A stretch of 64,000 nucleotides of DNA from CBDCUF01 sp965222525 (GCA_965222525.1 OZ244955.1:1860001-1924000), one strand, 5' to 3'. Shown: positions 43,933 to 53,173, counted from the stretch's first letter. The notes: generated by a model not told the origin, from the letters alone. Translations and numbers: made by a program.

Positions 43933-45444
43933 ATGATCCAACTGGCGACATATCTCAATATAACCACTGACTTTGCAGTATTGTTTACGCTGTTTGTACC
44001 TTTAATCGGTGCGTTTCTGGCTGGCATCACCCGCAATCCCAATGCACGTGATGCTATAGTCATTTTCGTCGGAGTGGTGTTACTGGTATGCGTTATCAAC
44101 CTGCTGCTTATGGCACAGCAAGGCGGAAGCGGGGGTATTCCAGCGGTTATAATCGCCGATATAATGCCCGGCCTTTCATTGTCGCTCTATATCGACCCGC
44201 TCGGTATGTTATTTGCTTTGATAGCCTCTTTCCTGTGGATTGTGACCAGCATCTACTCGATAGGTTATATGCGGGGGAATAACGAACCCAACCAGAACCG
44301 TTTTTATGTTTTCTTTGCATTGTCGATTTTCGCCACAATGGGTATAGCCTTTGCCGGCAACCTGTTCACGATGTTCCTGTTTTATGAGTTCCTGACACTT
44401 TGTACATTCCCGCTTGTTACCCACCATCGCAGTGAGGAGGCCAAAAAGGCAGGGCGCACATATCTGGGGATATTGCTTGCTACTTCAATTGGTTTGCAGA
44501 TGGTGGCAATTATCTGGACATACAATATTGCCGGCACGCTGGACTTTGAACCTGGCGGGATACTGACTGGTAAGGTAACTCCTGCGGTAGCAGGCATATT
44601 GCTGCTGCTTTATGCCTACGGAGTGGGTAAAGCTGCGCTTATGCCCGTACATAAATGGCTACCAGCGGCTATGGTTGCACCTACCCCCGTTAGTGCACTT
44701 TTGCATGCTGTTGCAGTGGTAAAAGCGGGAGTTTTCGCAATTCTCAAAATAATCGTTTATATTTTTGGTACTGAGAATTTATCGAACCTTATATCACAAA
44801 ACTGGTGGGCGGGCGGATGGCTACCCTGGCTGGCCTCCTTTACAATAATTACCGCTTCCATTATAGCCCTGAAGCAGGATAGCCTGAAGCGACGGCTGGC
44901 CTATTCGACTATCAGCCAGTTGTCATATATCGTACTGGCAGCCAGCCTGCTGGCGCCGAAAGCGATAATAGCGGCGGGTTTTCATATAGCAGCCCATGCG
45001 TTCGGCAAGATTACGCTATTCTTTGCGGCTGGTTCGATTTATACAGCATCCGGCAAGAAATATATCAGCGAGCTGGACGGGATAGGTCGGCGTATGCCCT
45101 GGACTATGACGGCTTTCGCCATTGGTGCGGTTTCGATGATCGGCCTGCCTCCTGCAGCGGGTTTTATCAGCAAGTTTTACCTGATGCAGGGGGCGCATGA
45201 GCAGTCGCAGTGGTTCATATGGGTATTGATAGGCAGTACAGTACTGAATGCGCTGTACTTACTGCCAATAGTTTACGCAGCATTTTTCAGGAAGGAAAAA
45301 GCGGGTGCTGACAGCAAAACGGTACAGCATGGCGAAGCCCCGCTACCGATAGTAATAGCGCTCACAATCACCGCCCTTGCTACAATAATAACCTTTATTT
45401 ATCCTGACTTATTCCTGTGGCTGGCTGGGTTAGTAGTGCAGTAA
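43933..45444 (+). CDS. MrpD/NuoN-like proton-translocating membrane subunit (first)
   Basis: 503 residues, about 14 membrane helices, of the family shared by Mrp antiporter subunit D and complex I NuoL/M/N. The conserved ion-path residues are present: the TM5 Glu in FLFYEFLTLCTFPLVTHH, Lys in YGVGKAALMPVHKWLP, and HAVAVVKAGVF with the second Lys. No quinone site is implied. It is co-directional with a 81-residue partner and a second homologue, directly upstream of nuoE. It may be part of a stand-alone antiporter or replace NuoN; see findings. Confidence 0.85.
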   Translation: MIQLATYLNITTDFAVLFTLFVPLIGAFLAGITRNPNARDAIVIFVGVVLLVCVINLLLMAQQGGSGGIPAVIIADIMPGLSLSLYIDPLGMLFALIASFLWIVTSIYSIGYMRGNNEPNQNRFYVFFALSIFATMGIAFAGNLFTMFLFYEFLTLCTFPLVTHHRSEEAKKAGRTYLGILLATSIGLQMVAIIWTYNIAGTLDFEPGGILTGKVTPAVAGILLLLYAYGVGKAALMPVHKWLPAAMVAPTPVSALLHAVAVVKAGVFAILKIIVYIFGTENLSNLISQNWWAGGWLPWLASFTIITASIIALKQDSLKRRLAYSTISQLSYIVLAASLLAPKAIIAAGFHIAAHAFGKITLFFAAGSIYTASGKKYISELDGIGRRMPWTMTAFAIGAVSMIGLPPAAGFISKFYLMQGAHEQSQWFIWVLIGSTVLNALYLLPIVYAAFFRKEKAGADSKTVQHGEAPLPIVIALTITALATIITFIYPDLFLWLAGLVVQ

Positions 45445-45461
45445 AACATATGGTGTAGAAT

Positions 45462-45707
45462 ATGAAAAAGCAGCAAAAAATTATTAAAAAAGCGTGGGTC
45501 ATCTTTATTGTTGTCCTTGTGATTACACTCGGATTGCAGTTTTTTATGCACCCGCATGGGCATTTTAAAGTAGATTCCTGGGTATTTTTTAATGCTGTAT
45601 ACGGTTTTCTGGCCTGTGCAGCGATTATTGTGGTGTCAAAATGGCTGGGATATGTGCTGAAGCGTCCTGAAAATTATTATGAAATTTATGAGGAGGGTGA
45701 AAAATGA
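45462..45707 (+). CDS. Small two-helix membrane protein between two antiporter subunits
   Basis: 81 residues with two membrane helices (KAWVIFIVVLVITLGLQFFM and FFNAVYGFLACAAIIVVSKW) joined by a His-rich loop (HPHGHFKVDS). It ends in a tyrosine-rich tail (YYEIYEEGE). It resembles small accessory subunits that sit between MrpD-type genes in alphaproteobacteria. Its stop overlaps the next start (ATGA), so it is translationally coupled to the second antiporter subunit and probably part of the same complex. Confidence 0.7.
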   Translation: MKKQQKIIKKAWVIFIVVLVITLGLQFFMHPHGHFKVDSWVFFNAVYGFLACAAIIVVSKWLGYVLKRPENYYEIYEEGEK

Positions 45708-47446
45708 TATTCCCTCCTTCCGTTATAATGATTCTGGGCGGATTGCTACTGCCACTATTACCCAAACCGTTGCGCAGCACTGCTGTTATTGCCATCCCTG
45801 CGCTGACATTGCTGCATATCTGGAATATCCCGCCACAGGCCGAACTTACAGTAGAATATCTGGGATTCGATATACAACCACTAAAAACCCATGATTTTAC
45901 GCTAATTTTTGCTACCGCATTCGGTATAGCCGCATTTGCCGGTGGGTTATTTGCCGTAAAACACGCCTCGACTACCGAGCTTTCCGCAGCATATATATAT
46001 GCCGGAAGCGCAATAGGAGCCACATTTTCCGGCGATTACCTCACCCTGTTCGTTTACTGGGAAATCATGGCGATTGCCTCAACCATAGTCGTGTTGTGCG
46101 GCAATAGCGGAAAAGCCCGCTCCGCCGCCCTGCGCTATGCCGCAATGCATTTCTTCGGTGGAGCAATATTTCTCGCCGGAATCACCGCACATTACATCTA
46201 CGCCGAAACCCTGATAATCGAGCCATTCGCCGGAATTAGCTGGGCTGGTCTGACAGAAATATCTTTAAGCGAAATCAGCCTCGGCGATATAGGGGTGCTG
46301 GGAATACTAATCGGCATACTGGTAAATGCAGCCGCACCGCCATTTTCCGCATGGCTGGCCGATGCCTATCCCGAAAGCTCCCCCACCGGTGCAGTATTCC
46401 TCTCGGCATTTACCACCAAAACTGCTGTATTCGTGCTTCTGACCTTATTCTCCGGCAGTAGTATACTAATCACAATCGGGTTGTTCATGGTATTCTACGG
46501 AATCATCTATGCCATGCTGGAAAATGATATGAGGCGGATTCTGTCATACAGTATCGTAAATCAGGTCGGATTTATGGTAACCGGTGTCGGAATCGGCGGG
46601 GAAATGGCCAGTTTCGGGGTTGCTGCCCATGCTTTCTGCCACATTATATATAAAGCATTGTTGTTAATGTCCGCCGGTTCGGTGTTGCTTATGACCGGAC
46701 GGCGCAAATGCAGCGAACTCGGCGGGTTATATAACAGCATGTACCTCACCACTATCTGCGGTATCATAGGCGCACTGGCAATCTCCGCATTCCCCTGGAC
46801 AAGCGGGTTTGTCAGCAAATCAATGATTTCATCAGCCGCCGGAGAAGCTCATCTTGCGATAACATGGTTCCTGCTGGCAGCGGCTTCTGCCGGAGTATTC
46901 CTGCATGCGGGAATAAAATTCCCGTGGTTCGTGTTTTTCCAGAAGGACTCCGGATTGCGTCCGAAAGACCCACCGGCAAATATGCGACTGGCAATGGTTT
47001 TCATGTCGGTGTTGTGCATAGCGCCTGCGGTATTTCCCAATGAGTTGTTATATAATATGTTACCGGCGGAAAACGGCTATCAGCCTTATACAGCAGAGCA
47101 TGTGATATCGCAGTTGCAGTTGTTGCTATTTGCAGGGCTGGCGTTTTTTGTGTTCGTACAATTTACTGGAATGCTCAAACGTACCGAAACCATAAGCCTC
47201 GATATGGACTGGATTTACCGGGTGTTTCTGCGCAAGGTTTTTGTAGCTATATGGGATATACTGGCAAATGTCGGAATATCCATCACCGGTAGCATAACCG
47301 CAACACTCAGAAAGTGCGAGCGCAATATATTCAACCTGCACGGTACAACCGCACCACTAGGCCGCAACTGGGCAATCAGCCAGACCGTCCTCTACACCGC
47401 CGCCCTGCTCGGAGTTTTCCTGATTGTATATTTCTTTGGCAGGTAA
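45704..47446 (+). CDS. MrpD/NuoN-like proton-translocating membrane subunit (second)
   Basis: 580 residues, multi-spanning. The family core shows the Glu in LFVYWEIMAIASTIVVLC, a helix region INAAAPPFSAWLADAYPESSP in which the usual Lys of the GK/HxWLP motif is not seen (reads LVNAAAPPFSAWLADA), then TTKTAVFVLLTLF with a Lys and HAFCHIIYKALLLMSAGSV with a third Lys. The C-terminal extension (~70 residues, two further helices and a basic loop) resembles that of MrpD-like proteins in alphaproteobacteria. A large palindrome separates it from nuoE. Confidence 0.82.
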   Translation: MIFPPSVIMILGGLLLPLLPKPLRSTAVIAIPALTLLHIWNIPPQAELTVEYLGFDIQPLKTHDFTLIFATAFGIAAFAGGLFAVKHASTTELSAAYIYAGSAIGATFSGDYLTLFVYWEIMAIASTIVVLCGNSGKARSAALRYAAMHFFGGAIFLAGITAHYIYAETLIIEPFAGISWAGLTEISLSEISLGDIGVLGILIGILVNAAAPPFSAWLADAYPESSPTGAVFLSAFTTKTAVFVLLTLFSGSSILITIGLFMVFYGIIYAMLENDMRRILSYSIVNQVGFMVTGVGIGGEMASFGVAAHAFCHIIYKALLLMSAGSVLLMTGRRKCSELGGLYNSMYLTTICGIIGALAISAFPWTSGFVSKSMISSAAGEAHLAITWFLLAAASAGVFLHAGIKFPWFVFFQKDSGLRPKDPPANMRLAMVFMSVLCIAPAVFPNELLYNMLPAENGYQPYTAEHVISQLQLLLFAGLAFFVFVQFTGMLKRTETISLDMDWIYRVFLRKVFVAIWDILANVGISITGSITATLRKCERNIFNLHGTTAPLGRNWAISQTVLYTAALLGVFLIVYFFGR

Positions 47447-47449
47447 TTA

Positions 47450-47675
47450 ACCTCCCCCGCTTGCGGGGGAGGCAAGAAATTCTAGAAATCTTTGATTTCA
47501 GAATTTCTGGTAGGGGAATATGTAAGTGCAAAGTGCTGAGTGTTGAGTGCTAGGTCTCCTGCTGAACATACTCAGCACTAAACACACAGCACTCGGCACC
47601 TCACCATTCCCTCCCCAAAAATCTGGCAATCATAGATTGCTCAGATTTTCTCCCCTCCCGCAAGCGGGAGGGGTA
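47450..47675. repeat. Nested palindromic element with microrepeat core (226 bp)
   Basis: Imperfect ~70-bp inverted arms each start with a GC-rich hairpin (cctcccccgcttgcggggg at 47451; cccctcccgcaagcggga at 47653). The core at about 47531-47606 is a hairpin of agtgctg/agtgttg-type units. The same units recur at 36255-36300 (30 bp nearly identical) and 13940-13975. Any transcript entering nuoE from upstream would pass through this structure; it could terminate or attenuate. Confidence 0.88.
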
Positions 47676-47755
47676 ATCTAAACGAAGTTCTTGCAATAGA
47701 AGATAATATATGCGATTGAGTCGGGCTGGATTGTAACAAATTCTGGGATGCAGAT

Positions 47756-48367
47756 ATGAGTTCAAGGGAGCCGGCGAAAGACCAGCCAAAAGAGTTTAAA
47801 TTCAGCGCTGATAATGAAAAGCGGATAAGGGGTATTATCGGGAAATATCCTGAAGGACGGCAGCAGAGCGCGGTTATTCCGGCGCTGGATATTGCACAGC
47901 GGCAGGCAGGCGGATGGCTTCCGATTGCGGCTATGGATGCGGTTGCCGATATGCTGGATATGCCATATATCCGTGTCTATGAGGTGGCGACTTTCTACTC
48001 GATGTTCAATATGCAGCCTGTCGGTGAAAATTTCATACAGGTTTGCCGGACTACTCCTTGCTGGCTGCGCGGCTCCGATAAAATTACCAGGACATGTCTG
48101 AATAAAACCGGTACGGAAAAGCTTGGGGAGATTTCCGCTGACGGCAAGTTTACTACGGTTGAGGTGGAGTGTCTCGGCGCATGTGTGAATGCTCCGATGG
48201 TACAGATTAACGATGATTATTACGAGGATCTGACTCCGGAAATTATCGAGAAACTTATAGAGGATCTGGCTGCTGGCAAAAAGCCGAAAATCGGTACGCA
48301 GATCAACCGTAAAAACTCCGCCCCCACCGGCGAGTTGACCAGTCTGAAGAAGGCTTCGGGGGAGTAA
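47756..48367 (+). CDS. nuoE: NADH-quinone oxidoreductase subunit E (24 kDa, 2Fe-2S)
   Basis: Part of the NADH-oxidising arm of complex I. 203 residues with the four cluster ligands in place: C97, C102 (VCRTTPCWL) and C139, C143 (ECLGACVNAP). The C-terminus is slightly extended and basic. First gene of the nuo cluster in the window; nuoA, B, C and D are not upstream, so the operon is split between D and E. Confidence 0.97.
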   Translation: MSSREPAKDQPKEFKFSADNEKRIRGIIGKYPEGRQQSAVIPALDIAQRQAGGWLPIAAMDAVADMLDMPYIRVYEVATFYSMFNMQPVGENFIQVCRTTPCWLRGSDKITRTCLNKTGTEKLGEISADGKFTTVEVECLGACVNAPMVQINDDYYEDLTPEIIEKLIEDLAAGKKPKIGTQINRKNSAPTGELTSLKKASGE

Positions 48368-48371
48368 AGAT

Positions 48372-48725
48372 ATGGAATTGCAAAACTTTATTAAAAGCAC
48401 ACTTATTAGTATCGTTGAAGGAGTATCTAACGCACAAGATTATGTCAAAGACAAAGAAGAATTGAAGGGAACCTACATACGTCCTAATGATGGGCATTTT
48501 GATGGAAAAAGAGGAATAATACGTGAAGTAGACTTCGATGTTGCCGTTCACGCATCAGGGGGGTCTACTACTGAAAAAAACGTTGGTATTATTGTTGCCT
48601 CTTTAGGGTTGGGAAGAAAAGATAATAAGAAAGAAGAAAATAGTTCAGTTAGTAGAATAAAGTTTAGTATTCCAATTTTATTTAAACATCAATCAAATTC
48701 CAAAGGACGAGGACAGGATGGATAA
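48372..48725 (+). CDS. Small protein of unknown function between nuoE and mntA-hepT (Trypco2-like pattern)
   Basis: 117 residues. An N-terminal helix (MELQNFIKSTLISIVEGVSN) is followed by a beta-rich part (REVDFDVAVHAS, then KNVGIIVASLGLGRK and SRIKFSIPILF). The order helix, VDFDVAV strand, G-VASLGLG, then S-IKFSIP recalls the Trypco2-type small domains reported with conflict systems; this is pattern resemblance only. It begins 4 bp after nuoE and overlaps the next gene by 8 bp, so it is translated with it. It could be a third component of that module. Confidence 0.55.
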   Translation: MELQNFIKSTLISIVEGVSNAQDYVKDKEELKGTYIRPNDGHFDGKRGIIREVDFDVAVHASGGSTTEKNVGIIVASLGLGRKDNKKEENSSVSRIKFSIPILFKHQSNSKGRGQDG

Positions 48726-49407
48726 GAGTCTGAAAAAGGCAATCTTCGGCCTTTCCGCATACGAACAGGTGAAGTGGGTAAAGCTGTTTGGCTCCCGTGC
48801 CCGTGGAGATAATGAAAAGCGTTCGGATTATGATATTGCCATAGATTTTGACCATACAGGTGAAAAAAACTGGCTGGATATTGAGGAAGACTTACAGGAA
48901 GCTACTTTACTTCCGATGGATATTATAGACTACAGAACGGTTAAGGGAGATGTAAAAAAACATATTGATGTACAGGGCAAAATTATTTTTCTGAATGAGG
49001 TATGGTATGTATCATTGGTCAAGCTTGGTGATGCAATTGCCGCGCTTGAACAGGTTATAGATGAGCCTATGGATGATAAATTTATGGCAAGAGACTCAGT
49101 GATTACAAGGTTTGAATTTGTCATAGAGCTTTTTGGAAAAACTTTTAAGCATCTTGAGGAATATATGGGTGACAGTGCTGAAAAGATTAAGTTTGCCCGT
49201 GACGCAGTTAAAAGAGCCTATCAGGTTGGATGGATTAACGAGGCAGATGTCTGGATTGAAATGCTGGATAGCAGGAACAAGACTTCACACCGATATGATG
49301 AAGATGTTGCAGATGAGGTATATCAGAAAGTAAAAGCTAATTTTCCTGAAATGAAGCGGACATATTTGCTTTTAAAAGAGAAGTTCATCGATAAGCTGGA
49401 TGTATAA
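48718..49407 (+). CDS. Fused MntA-HepT (nucleotidyltransferase-HEPN) toxin-antitoxin protein
   Basis: 229 residues. The N-terminal minimal nucleotidyltransferase (1-95) has an intact GSx10DxD motif (G25-S26, D37, D39) and a third acidic site near D68/D71. The C-terminal HEPN/HI0074-type helical domain (100-229) carries the HepT RNase motif Rx4HxY (R186, H191, Y193). In known pairs MntA adenylylates the HepT tyrosine to silence it. Here both are on one chain, so modification would be in cis or between dimers. The stop codon is directly followed by the nuoF ATG. Confidence 0.88.
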   Translation: MDKSLKKAIFGLSAYEQVKWVKLFGSRARGDNEKRSDYDIAIDFDHTGEKNWLDIEEDLQEATLLPMDIIDYRTVKGDVKKHIDVQGKIIFLNEVWYVSLVKLGDAIAALEQVIDEPMDDKFMARDSVITRFEFVIELFGKTFKHLEEYMGDSAEKIKFARDAVKRAYQVGWINEADVWIEMLDSRNKTSHRYDEDVADEVYQKVKANFPEMKRTYLLLKEKFIDKLDV

Positions 49408-50688
49408 ATGCTAAAGGACGAAGATAGAATTTTCACTAATTTATACGGGTTTGACAGTCCGGAGCTTGATGCTGCGCGCAAGCGGGGTGACTGGGATAAT
49501 ACCGGGGATTTGCTGGCGAAGGGAAGTGAGTGGATTATCGGGCAGGTGAAGGATTCCGGGTTGCGCGGACGCGGTGGTGCGGGCTTTCCGACAGGCCTGA
49601 AATGGTCGTTTATGCCCAAGGAACCGCCGGATGGCCGCCCTTCCTATCTGGTTATCAATGCCGATGAGAGCGAGCCCGGCACCTGCAAGGACCGCGACAT
49701 ATTGCGCCATGACCCGCATAAATTGGTGGAAGGTGCATTGCTGGCCGGTTTTGCGATGAATGCGGTGGCGGCCTATATATATATCCGCGGTGAGTTTTAT
49801 AACGAGGCTTCTGCTATCCAAACGGCAATAGACGAGGCTTATGATGCCGGTCTGATTGGCAAAAATGCCTGTAAATCCGGTTATGATTTCGATGTTTACC
49901 TGCATCGCGGGGCGGGTGCGTATATCTGCGGTGAGGAAACCGCCCTGATTGAAAGCATAGAAGGCAAGAAAGGCCAGCCGCGGCTGAAACCTCCCTTCCC
50001 TGCCGGTGCCGGACTTTATGGCTGTCCGACTACGGTTAATAATGTCGAGACAATCGCCGTAACCCCGACGATCCTGCGGCGCGGGGCGAAATGGTTTGCT
50101 TCATTCGGCAAGACTAACAATTCCGGAACCAAGGTTTTCTGCATATCCGGCCATGTCAATAATCCGTGCAATGTCGAGGAGGAAATGGGTATCCCGCTGC
50201 GTGAGCTGATTGAGAAACATGCAGGTGGAGTACGCGGCGGATGGGATAATCTGCTGGCGGTAATACCCGGTGGTTCTTCTGTTCCGCTGCTTCCGAAGAA
50301 TATATGCGACACCGTGCATATGGATTTTGACTCACTGAAGGAGGTGAAATCCGGCCTCGGTACTGCAGGGGTGATTGTTATGGACAAATCAACCGATATT
50401 GTGCAGGCAATCGAACGGCTTAGCCATTTTTACAAGCATGAGTCATGCGGGCAATGTACGCCCTGCCGTGAGGGTACCGGCTGGATGTGGAGGGTAATGA
50501 AACGTATGGTGACAGGCGATGCCAGGCCGGAAGAAATTGATGATTTACTTGATGTTACAAAGCAGGTAGAAGGCCATACGATTTGTGCATTGGGTGATGC
50601 CGCCGCCTGGCCGATACAGGGTTTAATCCGCCATTTCCGCGGTGAAATCGAGCGCAGAATTGACGAATACAGCAAGAGGGCTGCCTAG
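49408..50688 (+). CDS. nuoF: NADH-quinone oxidoreductase subunit F (51 kDa; NADH, FMN, 4Fe-4S)
   Basis: 426 residues, normal length. The NADH-binding block GLRGRGGAGFPTGLKW is at ~50, the FMN-binding region NADESEPGTCKDRDI at ~90, GAYICGEETALIESIEG at ~175, and the N3 cluster ligands ESCGQCTPCREGTG at ~348 with the later C in HTICALGDAAA. Its start codon abuts the stop of the MntA-HepT fusion, so its translation depends on readthrough or re-initiation from that gene. Confidence 0.98.
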   Translation: MLKDEDRIFTNLYGFDSPELDAARKRGDWDNTGDLLAKGSEWIIGQVKDSGLRGRGGAGFPTGLKWSFMPKEPPDGRPSYLVINADESEPGTCKDRDILRHDPHKLVEGALLAGFAMNAVAAYIYIRGEFYNEASAIQTAIDEAYDAGLIGKNACKSGYDFDVYLHRGAGAYICGEETALIESIEGKKGQPRLKPPFPAGAGLYGCPTTVNNVETIAVTPTILRRGAKWFASFGKTNNSGTKVFCISGHVNNPCNVEEEMGIPLRELIEKHAGGVRGGWDNLLAVIPGGSSVPLLPKNICDTVHMDFDSLKEVKSGLGTAGVIVMDKSTDIVQAIERLSHFYKHESCGQCTPCREGTGWMWRVMKRMVTGDARPEEIDDLLDVTKQVEGHTICALGDAAAWPIQGLIRHFRGEIERRIDEYSKRAA

Positions 50689-50693
50689 AAAAA

Positions 50694-50903
50694 ATGAAAG
50701 ACATAAAATACATAATTTACAAGGAAGAGGACAAATATGTTTCGCAATGCCTGAATGTTGATGTTGCCTCATTCGGGGATACGGTTGATGAGGCAATTGA
50801 CAACATCGCAGAGGCGGTGGAACTTTATTTTGAGGACAACGATTCGGCAAATTTTGTCAATGTGGATATGGCAATGATTGGCGACAGACAGTTGAATATT
50901 TAA
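50694..50903 (+). CDS. hicB: HicB-family antitoxin
   Basis: 69 residues: the short partial-RNase-H-fold HicB core (IYKEEDKYVSQCLNVDVASF, then GDTVDEAIDNIAEAVELYFE). It lacks a clear C-terminal DNA-binding domain, so it may not autoregulate. Starts 5 bp after nuoF; its TAA is directly followed by the hicA ATG. Here the antitoxin precedes the toxin. Confidence 0.88.
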   Translation: MKDIKYIIYKEEDKYVSQCLNVDVASFGDTVDEAIDNIAEAVELYFEDNDSANFVNVDMAMIGDRQLNI

Positions 50904-51101
50904 ATGCTGCCTTCGAAAGAAATTATAAAGGTACTGGAGCGTAACGGTTTTGTATTTAAATCACAAAAGGGAAGCCATATGAAATATATAAAAGAAACCA
51001 AAACCGTTATAGTGCCGCACCCGAAGTCAAGCATACCGCGTGGAACCTTTGCGTCAATAGTAAGGCAATCGGGATTAAAGAAAGAGGATTTTTATCACTA
51101 A
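50904..51101 (+). CDS. hicA: HicA-family mRNA interferase toxin
   Basis: 65 residues, dsRBD-like HicA fold. The catalytic His is at 25 in QKGSHMKYIK, followed by TVIVPHPKSSIPRGTFASIV, the second family block. It cleaves mRNA independently of codon position when free of HicB. The stop overlaps the nuoG start (taATG), so hicA and nuoG are translationally coupled. Confidence 0.92.
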   Translation: MLPSKEIIKVLERNGFVFKSQKGSHMKYIKETKTVIVPHPKSSIPRGTFASIVRQSGLKKEDFYH

Positions 51102-53167
51102 TGCCAAAACTGACGGTAAATAACGAAGAGGTTGAGTTTGAGGATGGGATGACCCTGTTGCAGGTATGTGAGCTTGCGGGAGAGGAGATTCCGCGCTTCT
51201 GCTATCATGAGCGGCTGTCGATTGCGGGTAATTGCCGTATGTGCCTTGTCGAGGTGGAGCCTGGTCCGCCGAAGCCTGCCGCATCCTGTGCCATGCCTGC
51301 CGCTGACGGTATGAAGGTGCGTACCAACTCGGCGATGGTGAAGAAAGCCCGCGAGGGTGTGATGGAATTTCTGCTGATAAATCATCCGCTTGACTGCCCT
51401 ATCTGCGATCAGGGCGGAGAGTGTGACTTGCAGGACCAGTCCATGACTTACGGCGGTGGTACTAACCGTTTTGCCGAAAACAAGCGCTCGGTTAAGGATA
51501 AATATATGGGGCCGCTTATCAAGCCGCATATGACCCGCTGTATCCACTGTACACGCTGTATCCGCTTCCTTGATGATGTTGCGGGGGTGCATGAAATGGG
51601 AGCAGTAAACCGCGGTGAGGATATGGAGGTGGGCACTTTCGTCGGCAAATCAATATCATCCGAGCTTTCGGGCAATGTTATCGACCTTTGTCCTGTTGGC
51701 GCGCTGACCTCAAAACCATATGCGTTCAAGGCACGTAGCTGGGAGTTGCGCAAGACCGAGTCGATTGATGTAATGGATGCGGTGGGTTCCAGTATACGTG
51801 TTGATTCGCGGGGAAATGAGGTAATGCGTATATTACCACGGCTGAATGAGGATATAAATGAGGAGTGGATATCCGACAAAACCCGCTTTGCTTATGACGG
51901 GCTGAAAACCCAGCGCCTCGACCAGCCTTATATCCGCAGGAACGGCAAGCTGGAAGCGGCAAGCTGGGGTGATGCGCTGGAGGCGGTTGCGGATAGGCTG
52001 GAGCAGATTGACGGTAGTAAAATCGCTGCAATTGCTGGGGATATGGCCGATTGTGAGTCCATGCTTTTGCTGAAGGAGTTGCTGGAGAAGTTTGACAGCC
52101 CGCATATTGATTGCCGGCAGGATGGTGCGAAATTATTTGCCGGCGCCCGCGCTTCCTATTTGTTCAATACGACAATCGCAGGAATTGAAGAAGCCGATAC
52201 CTGCCTGTTGATTGGCGCCAATCCGCGTTATGAAGCACCGATGGTTAATGTGAGGCTGCGCAAACGCTGGCTGCGCGGTGGGTTTGAAATTGCTGCAATC
52301 GGTGCGGAAGAAAATCTGACATACAAAGTCAATAATCTGGGTGATTCACCTGAAATAATTGGAGAAATTCTATCTGGCAAACATAAATTTGCTGATGTGC
52401 TTAAAAAAGCCAGAAAGCCGATAGTGATAATCGGTGAGGCTGCTTTATTACGACCTGACGGGGCAGCAATAATCGATGCAGCACAGGAAATCTGCAAGCA
52501 ATATGGCATGCTGCCTGATGGTGAGTCCGAAGGCTGGAACGGGTTTAACGTGCTGCACAGCGCAGCTTCACGGGTTGGCGGAATGGATATCGGCTTTGTA
52601 CCTGGCGATGGCGGATATAGTGTGGCCGAAATATTAGATGCTGCGGAAAGTGAGAAAATCGAGCTGGTATATCTGCTTGGTGCGGATGAAATCGACACAA
52701 GCAAGCTACGCAAAAGTTTCGTTATATATCAGGGCCATCATGGTGATGCGGGAGCGCATGCAGCCGATGTAATCCTGCCCGCCGCAGCATATACCGAAAA
52801 GAACGCAACCTATGTCAATCTGGAAGGCCGCGCACAGCGCACAAGACAGGCCATATTCCCGCCAGGTGAAGCATGGGAGGACTGGAAAATAATACAGGCG
52901 TTATCCGAAAAAACTGCCCATAAACTGCCTTACGAAAACCTTACACAAATCAGGGAGAAACTGGCGGAAACCGCACCGCATTTTGCTGAAATCGGTGAAA
53001 TAATCCCCACGCAATGGGAAAATGTCACCGCCGATACCAATATGAGCCGTACAGCCTTCACTCCGTATAACAGCAATTTTTACATGACCAACCCTATATG
53101 TCGTGCATCAAAAACCATGGCCTCCTGTAGTGCCGAATTTGTCGAAACCAGTAAGGAGGCAGCGTGA
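51101..53167 (+). CDS. nuoG: NADH-quinone oxidoreductase subunit G (75 kDa, iron-sulfur)
   Basis: 688 residues, the short alphaproteobacterial/mitochondrial form. The N-terminal 2Fe-2S ligands lie in RFCYHERLSIAGNCRMCLVE (~33-52), then the His-ligated N5 cluster in HPLDCPICDQGGECDLQDQS (~97) and N4 in HCTRCIRF (~146). The molybdopterin-type fold that follows (WISDKTRFAYDGLKTQRLDQ onward) is complete. Starts within the hicA stop codon and is followed after 6 bp by mntA. Confidence 0.98.
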   Translation: MPKLTVNNEEVEFEDGMTLLQVCELAGEEIPRFCYHERLSIAGNCRMCLVEVEPGPPKPAASCAMPAADGMKVRTNSAMVKKAREGVMEFLLINHPLDCPICDQGGECDLQDQSMTYGGGTNRFAENKRSVKDKYMGPLIKPHMTRCIHCTRCIRFLDDVAGVHEMGAVNRGEDMEVGTFVGKSISSELSGNVIDLCPVGALTSKPYAFKARSWELRKTESIDVMDAVGSSIRVDSRGNEVMRILPRLNEDINEEWISDKTRFAYDGLKTQRLDQPYIRRNGKLEAASWGDALEAVADRLEQIDGSKIAAIAGDMADCESMLLLKELLEKFDSPHIDCRQDGAKLFAGARASYLFNTTIAGIEEADTCLLIGANPRYEAPMVNVRLRKRWLRGGFEIAAIGAEENLTYKVNNLGDSPEIIGEILSGKHKFADVLKKARKPIVIIGEAALLRPDGAAIIDAAQEICKQYGMLPDGESEGWNGFNVLHSAASRVGGMDIGFVPGDGGYSVAEILDAAESEKIELVYLLGADEIDTSKLRKSFVIYQGHHGDAGAHAADVILPAAAYTEKNATYVNLEGRAQRTRQAIFPPGEAWEDWKIIQALSEKTAHKLPYENLTQIREKLAETAPHFAEIGEIIPTQWENVTADTNMSRTAFTPYNSNFYMTNPICRASKTMASCSAEFVETSKEAA

Positions 53168-53173
53168 AACCAG

